Shown: positions 1 through 12,003, numbered from the stretch's first letter. The stretch is DNA of 64,000 bases from Mesostigma viride (GCA_009746045.1 RPFO01000891.1:1080904-1144903); one strand, 5' to 3'. Numbers and translations are program-made. Notes: generated by a model not told the origin, from the sequence alone.

Positions 1-1600
1 CACCCACCCACCCACCCACCCACCCACCCACCGGCCGACCGACCCACCCACCCACCCACCCACCCACCCACCCATCCACCCACCCACCCACCCACCCACC
101 CACCCACCCACCCACCCACCCACCACCCACCCACCCACCCACCCACCCACCCACCCACCCACCCACCCACCCACCCACCCACCACCCACCCACCCACCCA
201 CCCACCCACCCACCCACCCACTGACCCACCGACCCACCGACCCACCGACCCACCGACCCACCGACCCACCGACCGACCAACCGACCGACCGACCGACCGA
301 CCGACCGACCGACCGACCGACCGACCGACCGACCCGACCGACCGACCGACCGACCCACCGACCGACCGACCGACCGACCGACCGACCGACCGACCGACCG
401 ACCGACCGACGGACCGACCGACCGACCGACCGACCGACCGACCGACCGACCGACCGACCGACCGACCGACCGACCGACCGACCGACCGACCGACCGACCG
501 ACCGACCGACCGACCGACCGACCGACCGACGACCGACCGACCGACGACGACCGACCGACCGACCGACCGACCGACCGACCGACCGACCGACCGACCGACC
601 GACCGACCGACCAACCGACCCAACCAACCAACCAACCAACCAACCCACCAACCAACCAACCAACAAACAAACCAACCAACCAACCAACCAACCAACCAAC
701 CAACCAACCAACCAACCAACCAACCAACCAACCAACCAACCAACCAACCAACCAACCAACCAACGAACCAACCAACCAACCAACCAACCAACCAACCAAC
801 CAACCAACCAACCAACCAACCAACCAACCAACCAACCAACTAACCAACCAACTACCCAACCAACCACCCAACCAGCCACCCACCGACCCAACCACCCACC
901 GACCGACCAACCGACCGACGAACGAACCAACGAACGAACGACCCCACCCACCCACCCACCCACCCACTCACCCACCCACCCACCCACCCACCCACCCACC
1001 CACCCACCCACCCACCCACCCACCCACCCACCCACCCACCCACCCACCCACCCACCAACCCACAGACCCACCAACCCACCCACCTACGACCCACGGACCC
1101 ACCGACCCACCCACCGACCGGCTGACCGACCGACCGACCGACCGACCGACCGACCGACCGACCGACCGACCGACCGACCGACCGACCGACCGACCGACCG
1201 ACCGACCGACCGACCGACCGACCGACCGACCGACCGACCGACCGACCGACCGACCGACCGACCGACCGACCGACCGACCGACCGACCGACCGACCGACCG
1301 ACCGACCGACCGACCGACCGACCGACCGACCGACCGACCGACCGACCGACCGACCGACCGACCGACCGACCGACCGACCGACCGACCGACCGACCGACCG
1401 ACCGACCGACCGACCGACCGACCGACCGACCGACCGACCGACCGACCGACCGACCGACCAACTGACCGACCGACCGACCGACCGACCGACCGACCGACCG
1501 ACCGACCGACCGACCGACCGACCAACCGGCCGACCGACCGACAGAAGGACGGACAGACGGACGGACAGACGGACGGACAGACGGACCGAGGGACAGAAAG
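1..1600. repeat. Compound tetranucleotide satellite (CCCA/CCGA/CCAA)n
   Basis: Blocks of one tetranucleotide each follow one another: CCCA-type about 1-230, CCGA-type about 230-615, CCAA-type about 615-850, CCCA again about 940-1065, CCGA again about 1125-1525, then a CGGA-rich edge to about 1600. Block changes are sharp, with single-base interruptions, which suggests successive expansion of point variants. The long open frames across it (GRSV-type and GGWV-type repeats) come from the 4-bp period and are not taken as genes. The opposite strand is G-rich and could form quadruplexes in the CCCA blocks. Confidence 0.95.
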
Positions 1601-2107
1601 ACACACGTACTCACACACGCACACAGATTCCAAGGTGCATATAGCTCGTCTGCTTTCTTCCCATCCCAGCGCATTCAGAATGCTGATGAAAGCATTCACA
1701 TTTGCACAGGCACCCATGGTTAGATGCTACCCGCCAGCCAGGGCCACCCACCCACCCGCTCACCTTCCCATGCCAGCCACTCCCACGTATGCTCCCTTCT
1801 GCCTTTGCAATCACAGCCACCCCTGCCCACGGCTTGCAATTTTACTCAGGGTTACCGGCTGGAAAGAGACCAACTGTGCAACCACTGCTGTAACAACATG
1901 CCGTGGTAACATTTGCTAACACTTAGCAGCTCGGGGGCACAAAGCATGCAATTGAAACATGCAGTTGGAACAAACAGTCTAAACAATTGTTGCGTGGGGT
2001 GGCATCTCGTCGGGGGGGTGCTTGTGTGGTATTGGATGGGTCTGTGCACTGCAGTTTGCTCTGAGGTGGTCTTGCGTGGCCACACGCTCTGCCCAGCCAG
2101 CGCGACG

Positions 2108-3933
2108 ATGGAGTTGGTCTTCCGCCTCCGCCTGTCGCACTCGGGCAGTTTGCACAGTAGAACTATCTGGAAGACTCTCAAACTGCGGTCGGCCCTGGTG
2201 CAGCATCTGGGCCTGAGGGACATCTGCCAGGTGGATGTGATGGTCGGCAAGCCGGGCCAGCTGTGGGTGCCCAGAATTAACCTCACCGAGCAAGTAGTGA
2301 CGATCACCCTGCACATGGATCAGGGTGTGCTGCTCGCCCGGCTGCAATCGATGAAGGCAAGGTCTAGAAGCATTGGCACCGCTATGTCGGAGTTTGGGGA
2401 CAGCATTTTGGAATTCCAGGTGGGTACCTTGTCCCTGGACTCGCACATCAATATCACGGTAACGACAGGTGGCGCGCCACCGCTGCACATGGCGTGGAAT
2501 GTCCTCGAGCCTGCGTCCTCGTCCATACCACCTGGGTTGTCGCAGGGGCTGCCACAACAAAACCTTGCGGACATGGATTCGGAGGGAGCCAAGCAGCAGC
2601 GGAAGCAGCAGTTGCAAAAGCCCTCATCGTTATCTCAGTGGACAAGGGGTGAGCTGCCGAGTGCCAAGGGTGCAAGCAACCATGTCACCAATGACCAGAT
2701 TGCCAGCCATGCCCTCCCTGAAGTCAGCCAGGCCACCGTCAACCGCACATACTGTTTGATTTCTGACAAACAAGTGCACATCAACATGCGCCTGGCAGCT
2801 TCAGCACAATACAATGGTGGGGGACCACCTGGCAGTCCACCTGACCTGGCTGCGTCTCTGCTGCAGGGTGGTGGCGCTGGCGCGTGGGTGGACCAGCTGG
2901 CGGTGATGGCCCAGGGATCCCAGGTGCTGGTCTCTGCCGATGGCCCCGCGGACGTGCCCGCCTCGCGCCACGGTGTGCTGGGCACCGTCACGCTGAACAG
3001 GGTAAGGAATAGTAAAACTAGGCACTATCACGTTGAACGGGGTAGAGATTAGTAGGCACTGATATGCTAGGCACTTTTACGCTGAACAAGGTAAAGAGTG
3101 CAACGGGGTAAAGATGGGGGGGGGGGGGAGTGCGGTTGGCTCGAGCAGGCTCGATGAACAAATGTAGGTTGCCTTGCAAATGTCATTTTAGGTACGCTTT
3201 GCACGTCCCTAATCTGGTTCTCCGCAGCTCAAGCCTTTGGCAACACCCCTGCCATATCTCCACCCTGCAGGGCGCACGATAGTCTCATGTTACGTCGATG
3301 GTAGTACTGGAGACCTTTTTGCTGTGCTGGCATGCAGCAGGTTCACGGCACGCAGAGGGTCTGTACTTCCGTGTCTTCCCATGTCCACCCTTGCATGCAT
3401 AATGGCCACAAAGGCGCCCAATGGATCCCCGCCCTGTCTCCTCCGCCCTCTGTTTGACTAGCTGTGCCTCTGTTTGACTAGCTGTGCAAGCCTCTCGTTT
3501 TCTCCACCCTGCACACCACCCATGCATGTGCCCATGCTTCCTGCAGGTAACTCTCCCCACAACCCGCAGCCTGAGGATAGTCATCCCCGGGTCGGGCTTC
3601 AAGGTCCAGCGGGAAAGGGGGAACTTTATACTGTTGTCCGTCCCGGATGTGATTGAGCTGCGGATTGAGGTGGTTATCCACCGCCCGCCAGGGCAGACAT
3701 CGCCCACCACCTTGCAGGGGCGTGGTGCCCTGAAACTCACGGTGACTAGTTTCCAGGGATCGGAGGATGCCCAGGGGATGCTAGGTCAGCACCTCAGAAG
3801 AGGGGAGAGGGCAACTTCCTGGGCGACGGCTATGGGCCTTATGGCCAAAGGCAGCAACCCTTTTACAGAGTACCTGACAACAGGGATGTTTGGTGCAGAT
3901 TGCCACGGTTCTCGCTACGGGAAGAGTTCTTGA
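2108..3933 (+). CDS. Two-exon host gene, unknown; SEA-like module suspected
   Basis: Exon 1 is open from about 1913. The first ATG in good position is at 2108 (MELVFRLRLSHSG), and exon 1 runs to 3001. A phase-0 intron is proposed at 3002-3546: donor AACAGG|GTAAGG, acceptor CTTCCTGCAG|GTAACT. Exon 2 keeps the frame to the stop at 3931-3933. Residues 1-110 alternate F-x-L-x-L, LGL, V-x-V and V-x-I-x-L segments, a pattern like ferredoxin-fold SEA-type modules of extracellular algal proteins; this is a weak inference. The middle is polar and Q/S-rich. A second beta-rich stretch (IVIPGSGF, FILLSVPDVIELRIEVVI) starts in exon 2. No catalytic motif is seen. The 5' end and any further exons are uncertain. 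Confidence 0.55.
3002..3546 (+). other. Phase-0 GT-AG intron of the 2.1-3.9 kb gene
   Basis: The donor GTAAGG and acceptor TTCCTGCAG join two open frames without shift. The first 120 bases contain two degraded echoes of the exon end plus donor: CTGAACAGGGTAAGG at about 2992, TTGAACGGGGTAGAG at about 3033 and CTGAACAAGGTAAAG at about 3082. Each follows a GGCACT-like stretch. A G-run lies at about 3117-3128. Confidence 0.6.
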
Positions 3934-4659
3934 ATGCATGGTGTACCCCTGACCGGGTTCAGTTTAGACTTTGTATCATAACAGGGTGGTCGGGAGCCAA
4001 TGGTGCTGGGTGTTGGAGAGACCAATCAAATCGTCTCATGTCATATGGGGCCATGAGATCATGAGCCGCTTCCCGCAATGTTCATATACATCAGCCGACT
4101 GTAAACATGTCACAAGATAACGGCAGGCTCGAGCTACCATGGTCCGGATTCTCCCGATTTCTGGCCTGTGCTGGTTGTCTCCTTGATGTCACTCCCTCAA
4201 TAAGCAACTATCAACAATCAAACCATAATCTTGCTGTCCACTCTTCAATCAGGAGACGACAGCCAGTACATATGTAATCTACTCTCGAGATCACTAACTC
4301 TCCATAAACTAGTTATATCCCCCGAGTATATGGTTGTATTATGCCGTATTGTGCTCGACGCAGCAAGGCCCGCACATTCAAAGAACAGCTAGTAGAGGAT
4401 ATGGGAGGCCTAGGCCTCTCCGTGATTTGGAACAAGATGATGGACAAGGCGCGTGGGCCGGCCCAGGTAGTAGAGGACAACGCGACACCCGGCCCCCGTG
4501 GGGAAGAGCCCGCATGTGCAAACATACGGGAAGCACGCCAGACAGGTCCCCTAGGGTAGAGAGCTTAGACTAACGTTGGTTTTTGACGTTGTAGATCGAT
4601 GTTGTAGATAGATTAGACCGGTAGGACTGTTTGCATCCATCCATCCATCCATCAGGGTT
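3934..4659. other. Intergenic; fragment of a dispersed repeat
   Basis: No convincing gene is seen. At about 4115-4183 there is a roughly 68-bp piece also found at 20868-20936 and, inverted, near 30650-30720 (ends GATTTCTGGCCTG.GCTGGT). A short open frame at 4341-4559 (DMGGLGLSVIWNKMMDKARG) is not recognised and has no supporting context. A (CATC)n run lies at 4635-4653. Confidence 0.6.
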
Positions 4660-4720
4660 AATTATGCTCCGTGACTCCCCAACGGGAGCACGAGTCTAAT
4701 TAATTTATTAATTAATTAAT
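4660..4720 (+). mobile_element. Severely 5'-truncated LINE 3' end
   Basis: About 60 bp holding only the LINE-family 3' hairpin (GCTCCGTGACTCCCC ... GGGAGCACGAGT) and an AT tail of (TAAT)n type. It is flanked by AGGGTT at 4654-4659 and 4721-4726, a probable short target duplication. The same hairpin plus tail closes LINE-3 and fragments near 21.15 and 37.57 kb. Confidence 0.65.
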
Positions 4721-4782
4721 AGGGTTGTATCGTTAATACTCCCGGCGTCATGCTGTACGCAGCCATGCATAGATGGACGATC

Positions 4783-5170
4783 CACGAGCCACGAGGTAGC
4801 CATGGCTGACGGCGGAGCTCATAACTTTCACGTTTGAGCACCGAATTTAGCCGTGAATATCACAATCCACGCGTCTTTCTACGACGCACATGCTGATATA
4901 ATTTTCCGAAGCTATTACGCAATATATGACGAGACGCAACACGTCCTCGACGCAACGCAGCCTGGCGGCTGCGCTCGGCAATGAAAATACGTCTGCAGCT
5001 CCGGCTGCAGCTTCGCCATCAGGGCCGGAAGGCCGTGGTGACACTAGTCGCGCACTGGTGCTCGCCTAGAACCCTCCCGAGCTTTCCTTGCCCTCTGCCT
5101 CGCCTGACCCAAAGCGCAGTTGTCGCGTACTCGTGCCCAACTCCCTGCACTGACAGTAGCCCACGACCTC
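4783..5170 (+). mobile_element. 5' region of ORF1-only LINE copy 1 (LINE-1)
   Basis: This starts with CGAGCCACGAGGTAGCCATG and GCTGACGGCGGAGCTC and is closely similar to 37650-37990; the ATGGCTGACGGCGGAG motif is also found at the 5' end of LINE-3 (minus, about 18450). The shared block continues through a GACGCACATGCTGATATAAT segment. Similarity fades near 5170 where the Ty3-like remnant begins. The downstream body of LINE-1 appears to resume around 8260, so the intervening 3 kb is read as a nested insertion; its exact edges were not found. Confidence 0.6.
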
Positions 5171-5319
5171 GTTGGCCCTCATGAGGTATGGCTGCATGAG
5201 TGATCGATGGGCCACATGCTAGCCTTACCCCACTAGTGCTGCCCACTTTTCTCCCCCCCCTCGCTACCAAGTCCTTTGCTGGGTAGCGAGCAACAAAGTG
5301 GCAGTAGCTGCTTGAATCG

Positions 5320-6900
5320 CATGGGTGGTGAACCCCGCAGCATGCAATGCACACAGGGAAAAACCAGCTAGGAACCCTCAGGTACCTGAGACAGAGGGGG
5401 TTGAAGGCAGTGAAGATGCCAGCCGCAGTTGCAGTGATCACACAGCAACATGACCTCAGGCTGGTCGACCCGGTGACAAATTTGACACTGCGCATCGCGG
5501 ATGCGCCTAGCAGTGTGCGGCTGGATGCTCCGTGCCAGGTGGGGCATGGAGCAAGGAGACAGGTTCGACACATTGTCAGTGGTCTTACTACCATCCGCAC
5601 CTTCGAGGACGGCCACCCCCGAAGGCTTAATCTCCACAATGCGAAGGATGGTGGGCCCGGCCGTGACGTCCAGCGTGTGTTGGGGTTGAGTCCGCAGAAA
5701 CACATACTGGCCGGGGTGGAACTGCAGCCGCCTGGCCATATACTTGCCACCCCGTCGCTGGGCGTACCGCAGTGTGTCGCGGTGCTGCGCGATCAACAGA
5801 TTGTTCATCGCGATGGGCATCACCTTCTTAAATGTGGCGGCGCGCGCCACAACCTCCCGCAGCCACTCATTGGCGTCATCCCATTGAATCGGCTGGGGGT
5901 GAGCTTCCTGCACCTCAGAGGGCAACAATGGTGCCCGACCAAAGAGCAGAAAATAGGGGGAGAACTGGGCGAGGGATTCTTGTGGGCTCATCCGGTAGCC
6001 CATGGCGATCCAGGGTAGTTCCCTATCCCAGGTGGCCACACGTGCTGCTTGCAACGCCCATTTGCGCAGCGCCTGTTTGACTGTCTGAACCAAACGCTCA
6101 GCCAGTCCATTGGCCTGAGGGTGCTCCCGCGACGTGTGCCGATGATCGATGGAGCAGGAATCCAATAGCTCTTGGAATTCCCCACGAAATTCCCCGCCTT
6201 GGTCTGAAACCACCTCCGCCGGTGCCCCATACCGAGCAATAACATCCAGGAAGTAGGTGGCTGTGGTGGCGGCGTGCTTGTCGGGTAGGGGAATCAGTTC
6301 CAGCCACTTGCTGAACGATTCCACACACACCATGACGTAACGGTTGCCGGAAGTGCTGAGCTCAAAGGGCCCACACAAGTCGACGTGCCACCGGTAGAAC
6401 AAGCCCCGGATGGGCAAGCTCATGAGCTCCTTGTCATGATGGTCCAGGTTGAAACGCGCTTTCGCGCGAGCACACTCAGCACAACTGGCTACCTGCCGTG
6501 CTATGGCATGCTTCATGCCCGCCCACCAATAGACCCCACGCACCATGGCACCTGTGCGGTTTGCACCCATGTGCCCGAACCGCTCATGGTAATGTGCAAC
6601 GAGGGCAGCACGCTTGTCAGGGGGCGGCACGACCAGCTTGCGGCGCCCCACAAGCTTGTAGACCTGGTTTCCCTCCTAGGTATAATTCACAGCCCGGCGC
6701 TCCACGCGCTCTTGCTCGGCTTGCCTCTGCGTCGGTGTCCAGTCAGCAGGGGCTGGAGAGGCAGGCAAACCCTGCACCCGCTCGAGAACCCTCCCATCCA
6801 GCCACACGTCCCCAGCGCAGCACTCCACCGCAACGGCGTGACTGGCGGCAGCATGCAGCACCACACAGCCCATGCGGCGCCGGATCCACCGGCTGCGCAA
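5320..6900 (-). pseudogene. pol: Ty3-type pol remnant: integrase with C-terminal PHD finger
   Basis: Reading on the minus strand, a linker with an in-frame TAG at 6676-6678 leads into a 427-residue open frame (6651 to 5368). It has the HHCC zinc site (H-x4-H then C-x2-C in SCAECARAK) and the catalytic core: D in WHVDLCGPF, D in VVSDQGGEF, E in PQANGLAERLVQT. These belong to retroviral/Ty3-type integrases. The tail carries a PHD finger, CQIC ... CDHC ... GWHLHC. The last Cys pair (WFFPVCIACC) lies in the next frame after a one-base shift near 5370. The stop and the frameshift mark a dead or mis-assembled copy. RT and protease are not recognisable upstream, and LTRs were not found. Confidence 0.8.
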
Positions 6901-8259
6901 GCGTGTCTTCAGCCAAAGGAAGAAATATCACGCCCTGGGATGGCGTGAAAGCCGCTGGCCCGGTACGGGATTGGCGTAGCACGCAAACTCCGCCACGGCA
7001 TCACTGCAGGAAAGCCATCGCGACTCAGAATCGCATGGCCCGGCTGCGTTGACAAAGACGACTGAGCCCTGTGGTCCCTCCGCGCCCTGCGCGCGCGCCC
7101 CCGTCCGGTCCTCTGACGTTGCCAAAGCTCTGTGTGGATAAGACGAGAAGCCAGTGCCAACTGGACTTCTCAAAAAGGTGAGACCTGAGAGTGAGGTATG
7201 ACTAGGTTAGGCTTCACACTGGGTTCTTTGTTGCAAATGAAATAACGTTTTTATTACCAATACTCTACCTAACTTGGCAGCTCTGTTTCAGCAATAGCTG
7301 GGCTCGATGAGAGAAAGGAGGGCTGGCCACACTTGCCACGCACCACCATGACCAAGACAGAGTTCAAGGATCCACACAGAGCTACATCCAACGCCCTGGT
7401 GGAAACACACACTTATCCCTGGCAATGAATGCCTTACACTTACGCAATATTATCTTGCGTCAGCCTTACCTCGTAGCCACGCTCAGTATCTGATCCTGAC
7501 GACAACCGCTTTGTCGTCCATACTGCTTCAATTACACCAAAGCTACTCCGTGCATGGCACTCGGCTTTGGTCAGCACCGAAGACCTAAAAGTACACAAAA
7601 TCCTAAGTCGTTGTCTGCAACGACTCCCTGTTCCGCATATGAAACATATCATCTAGCACTTTCTCTTTATAGACGACAAAATCAACTAGACAACCTGGGT
7701 AGGCCAGAAATCCCAGACGACAAAATGCCCTTGTCGCAGAGCACTCCAGTGTCGACTTGCCGACCCCTGAGCTTGCCAAACAACTATATCACCAACCAAG
7801 CATGTGCGACAACTAGCTGCAGGCCCTGACGAGAAAAGCTGCCTCGTCGCATTCACAAAAGCGGCTTGCCAGCCTGCCGAATATCTGCAATGCCAATATT
7901 GCACGACATTATCTACCTGCAGCGGACAGTTCTCGAAATCAATAACGCGCCAGCCTGCGTGCACGTGCATGTTCAGCCTGCACGATCCGCATGATTGCCA
8001 GGCTGGCAGCCTAGCTTGGTCCGTGTTGTAGGGCCAGCAGCCAGTGCGTGCAGCCAGCGTTGGCACTGACCTCCTGGTGACGCATGTCAGTACCGCTGTC
8101 AACTCCCAGTGCTGCGCGTCGCGCGCTACGGCGCATGCGTTGCTCCCGTAAGGCCCAAATGCCAAAGGCGTAAAGTAACAACTCGCACACGCGCAATGCC
8201 TAGCTGCCTCGCCTCGTCCCCCGGGCCGGCCGCGTGGCGGCCCCGCGTAAAGCCAATAC
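6901..8259. other. Unassigned: remnant of the Ty3 element and unknown sequence
   Basis: Overlapping open frames on both strands (for example minus 7173-6928 with FVNAAGPCDSESRWL) probably continue the linker upstream of the integrase. 7190-7660 is AT-richer with no motif. 7686-8390 is open on the minus strand but has no recognised domain and overlaps the 5' leader of LINE-1. No gene is called. Confidence 0.4.
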
Positions 8260-8997
8260 TCGTGCGAATCGGAACGGCGCGCGACACAGTCCGCCCAGGC
8301 GAACCTGGCTGGTCTGAGCGTGATTTTGACGTTGCCAGTCAGCTCTTTGCCGAATTCGACGTCAACAAGCCTGCCTTTTCGCATTGCCATCCATCAAAAT
8401 ACTGTCCAGAGCGCTCGTGTTTTACGGGTCCCACGCCTCATTGTTGGCCCTGTGCCTGCAATTCCATTCTAGAACCCACCTTTTCCGCAATGGAGCTGAC
8501 GGCAAGTTTTCCAACAGCGCATCTGACGCCCCTTCTTCGGCCAACATGGCCGGCTGGTCTCGCCCCCGCCTTCAGCTCGCAGCTCTCTTTACCCTCACAA
8601 AGCGCTCGTCCGCGGACCTCCTGCAACCCGCCCGGCCCATTACCGAATCCACCTTCCTCCGCCACCTCCACGACGCCCTCTCACAGCACGTGACGCCCCT
8701 TGCTGCAGATGTGGCAGCTGTGGGGCGCACGCTGGCTGCTGAGCTCCCCACCATCCCCACCGCCACCGCCACCCTCCTCGCCTCCACCCCCCCCCCCTCC
8801 GCCTCATGCACCGACTCCATCACCGCCCAGCTCCGCGACATCGACCAGCGTCTTTAAAAGGACAATGCCATCGCTATCGAGGTCCTGCAGCACACCGCGC
8901 AGGCCTCACCGCCCAGGCGGTGAAGGACACCAAGCAAGCCAGCCCCTGCTGGCCTGGCCGGCGATGCTCCTCCCGGCATCACGACCTGGGCGGATAT

Positions 8998-9261
8998 TCT
9001 GATTTGGCACGCCGCAAAGGTGAAAACCATTTGCGGTCAGTGCCCGGCGGTCCACGGAAAACGCGGAAAAGGCGAGCTGCAAATGAATCCGACTGGAATC
9101 GAACTGGGGACCTCTCGCACCAACTTTTGCTGACTATAGGACGGACGTCTCCGGATATCCTAGGGCATCACCAACTTACACCTACAGTCATCCGCAAAAG
9201 TTCTCCTTTCCGGGGAGTGGTGCAAGCCTTTCGGATTTGGTACTAAAGATAAATCATTCGA
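8998..9261 (-). mobile_element. SINE-like insertion with 10-bp target duplication
   Basis: 264 bp flanked by GGGCGGATAT at 8988-8997 and 9262-9271. On the minus strand it contains TTGGTGCGAGAGGTCC followed by AGTTCGATTCC, the anticodon-loop-to-T-arm pattern of a tRNA-Pro-like sequence with a B-box. The 5' half of a tRNA is not clear, so it is not called a tRNA gene. It lies in LINE-1 ORF1; the uninterrupted order is seen at 38690-38720. Confidence 0.5.
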
Positions 9262-9277
9262 GGGCGGATATGCTTAA

Positions 9278-10976
9278 CCCCTCATTGGTCTTGCAGCCGA
9301 TTTTCCGCCAAAAATCGACTTGCAGCCGATGCATCGGCTGCTCCGCGGGGGACCAAATTGCGCGAAAACTATTGAGAATTAGGAAAAGTTTAGCTGAGAA
9401 GATCGAAAGTTTATAATTTTCCTCACAGCATGGTACTAGGGTTCGCATACTTCTGACAAAGTTATAGAGGTGTTCTGGCCGGTCAAAGTACAAGGGGTCA
9501 GGGTACTTTTTCACGTAAAACGTGCATTCCGGAAAACGACGACCTGGCCATGGCGGCTTGCGCCCACGCATGGCATTTACGTTTGCGTTCGAATTTTCTG
9601 GCCAAACTTAGAAAATTGATTTTATACGTCCTAAAGATGCTACAGGCCAATTTTTGGTTCGCGGGAATGCCATTTGATAGGTGTCGGCAGCGTTCTTGCT
9701 GGAAAAAACTGCGATCAGGCCGGACGATAGAAACGTTGACAGCAATACCTTTACGGCGTATTTTAAAGGATATATTGGTTTCTTTGTACTTATTATGATA
9801 CATAGTAGTCATAAACGTGCAAGGGTGGCAAGAAATCGCCGAATCTAGCGACCATGCTGCACAACTTTGGTGTGCCGAAATGCGCCATTTTGCGGCCACC
9901 GCCTGGGCCAAGGTAACGCCATTCATGCCTGGTAAAGCTTCAGCATCGTTTTCCTATCGATGTTTGACATTTATATATACGTTCTAGCTTGTGTAGCACA
10001 TTCTTTTTGCATTATTCATGCTCGTTCTTGACCCTGGCCTGGCCCCTTTCTAAAACACCCTTCTTAGATGCTTCCCTCAGTCAGTTGACCTGCCACAGTG
10101 TGATGGTGATAAGTTTTAGATGCTGTATGGGTTTGAATACCTCCATATATGTTTGTTATACATTTCCCATACACATATTGCATGATTGTGAGGCAGTTGG
10201 CTGGTCTCTGTGGCATCATCAAGCACGTAACTGGTGAGTAAAAGCTTCCCATTGACAGCATGTGCCACCAGGTGTGCTGGCCATCACCTGGCAAGCTATA
10301 GCAGCTTAGGCCTAGTATATCCTTGCTAGGGCAGGCTGAAATAGGCTCAACGTCACTAGTTTGTTGGTGGCTGCCTCCTATAATGTATGCCTTGCGTAGG
10401 GTATCCGTACCACGTTACCTACGTGCATGGACAAGGTGGCACCTGCACATAGGTGCCATGTAAGGGCAGTGTGATGATGCAGTTATGTTTCCCCATCATT
10501 GTGGAAGGGAAATGTATTGTATGGCATGGTTGGGGGCCATATTAGTAGGTATTAGTAGGTAGTATGCCCACCCCTACCCCCTTGGTTGCTTTTTACCAAC
10601 GGTACCCCTATGGGCTGTACTGGGTGTAACTGCTGGTATACCCACCCAAATGATGACCCCAATGGCTCAAACTGTTCAGCAACTAATTGTTTATCATCCC
10701 TGAAGTGGTAGGTGCCTAGGTCTGATAACATAATTCAAAATGCACATTCTACCAAAAATGAAAACGCGCGTCTCGACCCCCCTAACTTTGGCGGTAGTTT
10801 TCTATGGCCTACCCTGCAGATATGTTAGGTTGTGATAGCTCACCCCGAAGGGCAACTCATGGACATGCTTGACCCCCAAGGACAGCCCTTGGATGTTGGT
10901 AGGTTGGGTGTGGGGTGGTTTGCAAATTTAGCATTTTGCAGCCGATTTTTCGGCTTTAAATGGGACCAATGAGGGG
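9278..10976. mobile_element. piggyBac-like non-autonomous element, type II (1699 bp)
   Basis: TTAA flanks at 9274-9277 and 10977-10980. The inverted termini are CCCCTCATTGGTC and its mirror GACCAATGAGGGG. TTAA target sites and C-rich ends are hallmarks of the piggyBac superfamily. Subterminal palindromic motifs (GCAGCCGATTTT ... AAATCGGCTGC) lie inside both ends. No transposase is encoded. An internal block (GTACAAGGGGT, CCATGGCGG, TTTATACGTC.TAAAGATGCTA) is shared with the element at 13569-15292. Confidence 0.75.
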
Positions 10977-12003
10977 TTAAGCAACACACCACCTCCACCA
11001 CCCCGCCGTCGCAGCCCAGCTCCAGTGGCAGACGCTTGACCTCCGCGAGGAGGCCGAGCTCGCCAAGCGCAGCCTCAACGCCATACTCAAGAACTTCGAC
11101 ATGGAGGAAGGTGAGAATTCCGAGAAGCTTGCACGTGCGTTTGAGAGCAAAATCCTTGATCGCATGGGCCTTCCGTGGGTGAGATTAAGCTGACCGCCCA
11201 CCGCCTTCGATCACTAGGATTCCCCGCGCACGGGGTATAAGGCATGGGCGCCCCCGCTTCTCATCTTTGAGAGCCCATCGGACAAGATTTCGTTTCTCCG
11301 ACGCCGCAAGCGGCTCGAGAACACTCCTGCCTTCACCGTGGACGACGACTTGACCCTGGCGCAGCAACAACGGCGACGGGAGCTATGGCCAACCGACCTC
11401 CAGCTCCGGCAGACCAAGGCGGGGCAGCCCGTGTACTGGAAGGGGTCGGCCATCTACGTCGGCCACAAGCCCTGGCATGCGACCCCGGCCCGCGGCCCCC
11501 GTGACTCCAGACACCCCAGCTTAGGGGAATACAGCAGCTAGTAGTTTACTAGTGTAGAATAGTTAGACTGTGGCCATGTACAATTGTGCATGTAAGCCTC
11601 CTACAGGCTCTATACCAGCTGCATGATGCACGAGTATTATTTAGCCATGCACATGTGTGCCGGCTATAAAGTGCCACCCTCCAGATGATGCCTAGCTTTA
11701 TCTAGTTATGCTGTGCATGCCCATGCAGAGAGATGCTCTCTGCTGAGATGCCACGCTCTAGCTTTTGTATGGCTATCCTGATCTTCCCCCCCATGACAGG
11801 CTCCCCCTTAGCTGGGCATAGCTTGATAGCTCATGGGGCTGCAGGTGCCCTGGGGCACCTAGAGCAAGTGTCGTTTACATTCCCACCCTTGCAGGAAGTA
11901 GCTTAATGTATTAAAAGCCATATGCCCCTTCTCTGGGATCACGGTGCTACATATTCTCCCAAGGGATCGAGTTATGTTACAATTCAATTCAATTCAATCT
12001 ATT

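Larger units (their letters stand above)
8530..11541 (+). pseudogene. LINE-1 ORF1p-like protein, interrupted
   Basis: The N-terminal part (SAITAQLRDIDQRL-like, Ser/Pro-rich) stops at 8857. The C-terminal part (11140-11541) reads FESPSDKISFLRRRKRLEN, then DDDLTLAQQQRRRELWP, then a short segment with VYWKGSAIYVGHK. This is the order seen in L1 ORF1 proteins (RRM then C-terminal domain, the Transposase_22 family), which are RNA-binding chaperones of the retrotransposition particle. LINE-3 ORF1 has the same segments (FPSREDKQRFLSRRKRL, DDDLTPAQQQQRRDLWPE). Frameshifts and two insertions make this copy non-functional. Confidence 0.7.
8260..12003 (+). mobile_element. ORF1-only LINE copy 1 (body, 3' UTR, tail), with two nested insertions
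   Basis: The leader (about 8260-8530) and ORF1 (about 8530-8997, resuming 10981-11541) align with LINE-2 at 37.65-40.25 kb, sharing GACCTCCGCGAGGAGGCCG, AAGAACTTCGACATGG and AGCAAAATCCTTGATCGCAT. Two insertions split ORF1: 8998-9261 and 9278-10976. A 3' UTR of about 400 bp (11542-11940) matches LINE-2's 39930-40250. The end is a diverged hairpin (GTGCTACATATTCTCCCAAG) and an (AATTC)n tail at about 11975-12000. There is no endonuclease or reverse transcriptase between ORF1 and the tail. Confidence 0.75.

Noticed and set aside
852-1717. Long open frames with GRSV and GGWV repeats (minus strand)
   Set aside because: Produced by 4-bp periodic satellite in several frames at once; no unique domain, so not treated as proteins.
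7686-8390. 234-residue minus-strand frame as a gene
   Set aside because: No domain, overlaps the LINE-1 leader, and the opposite strand is equally open.
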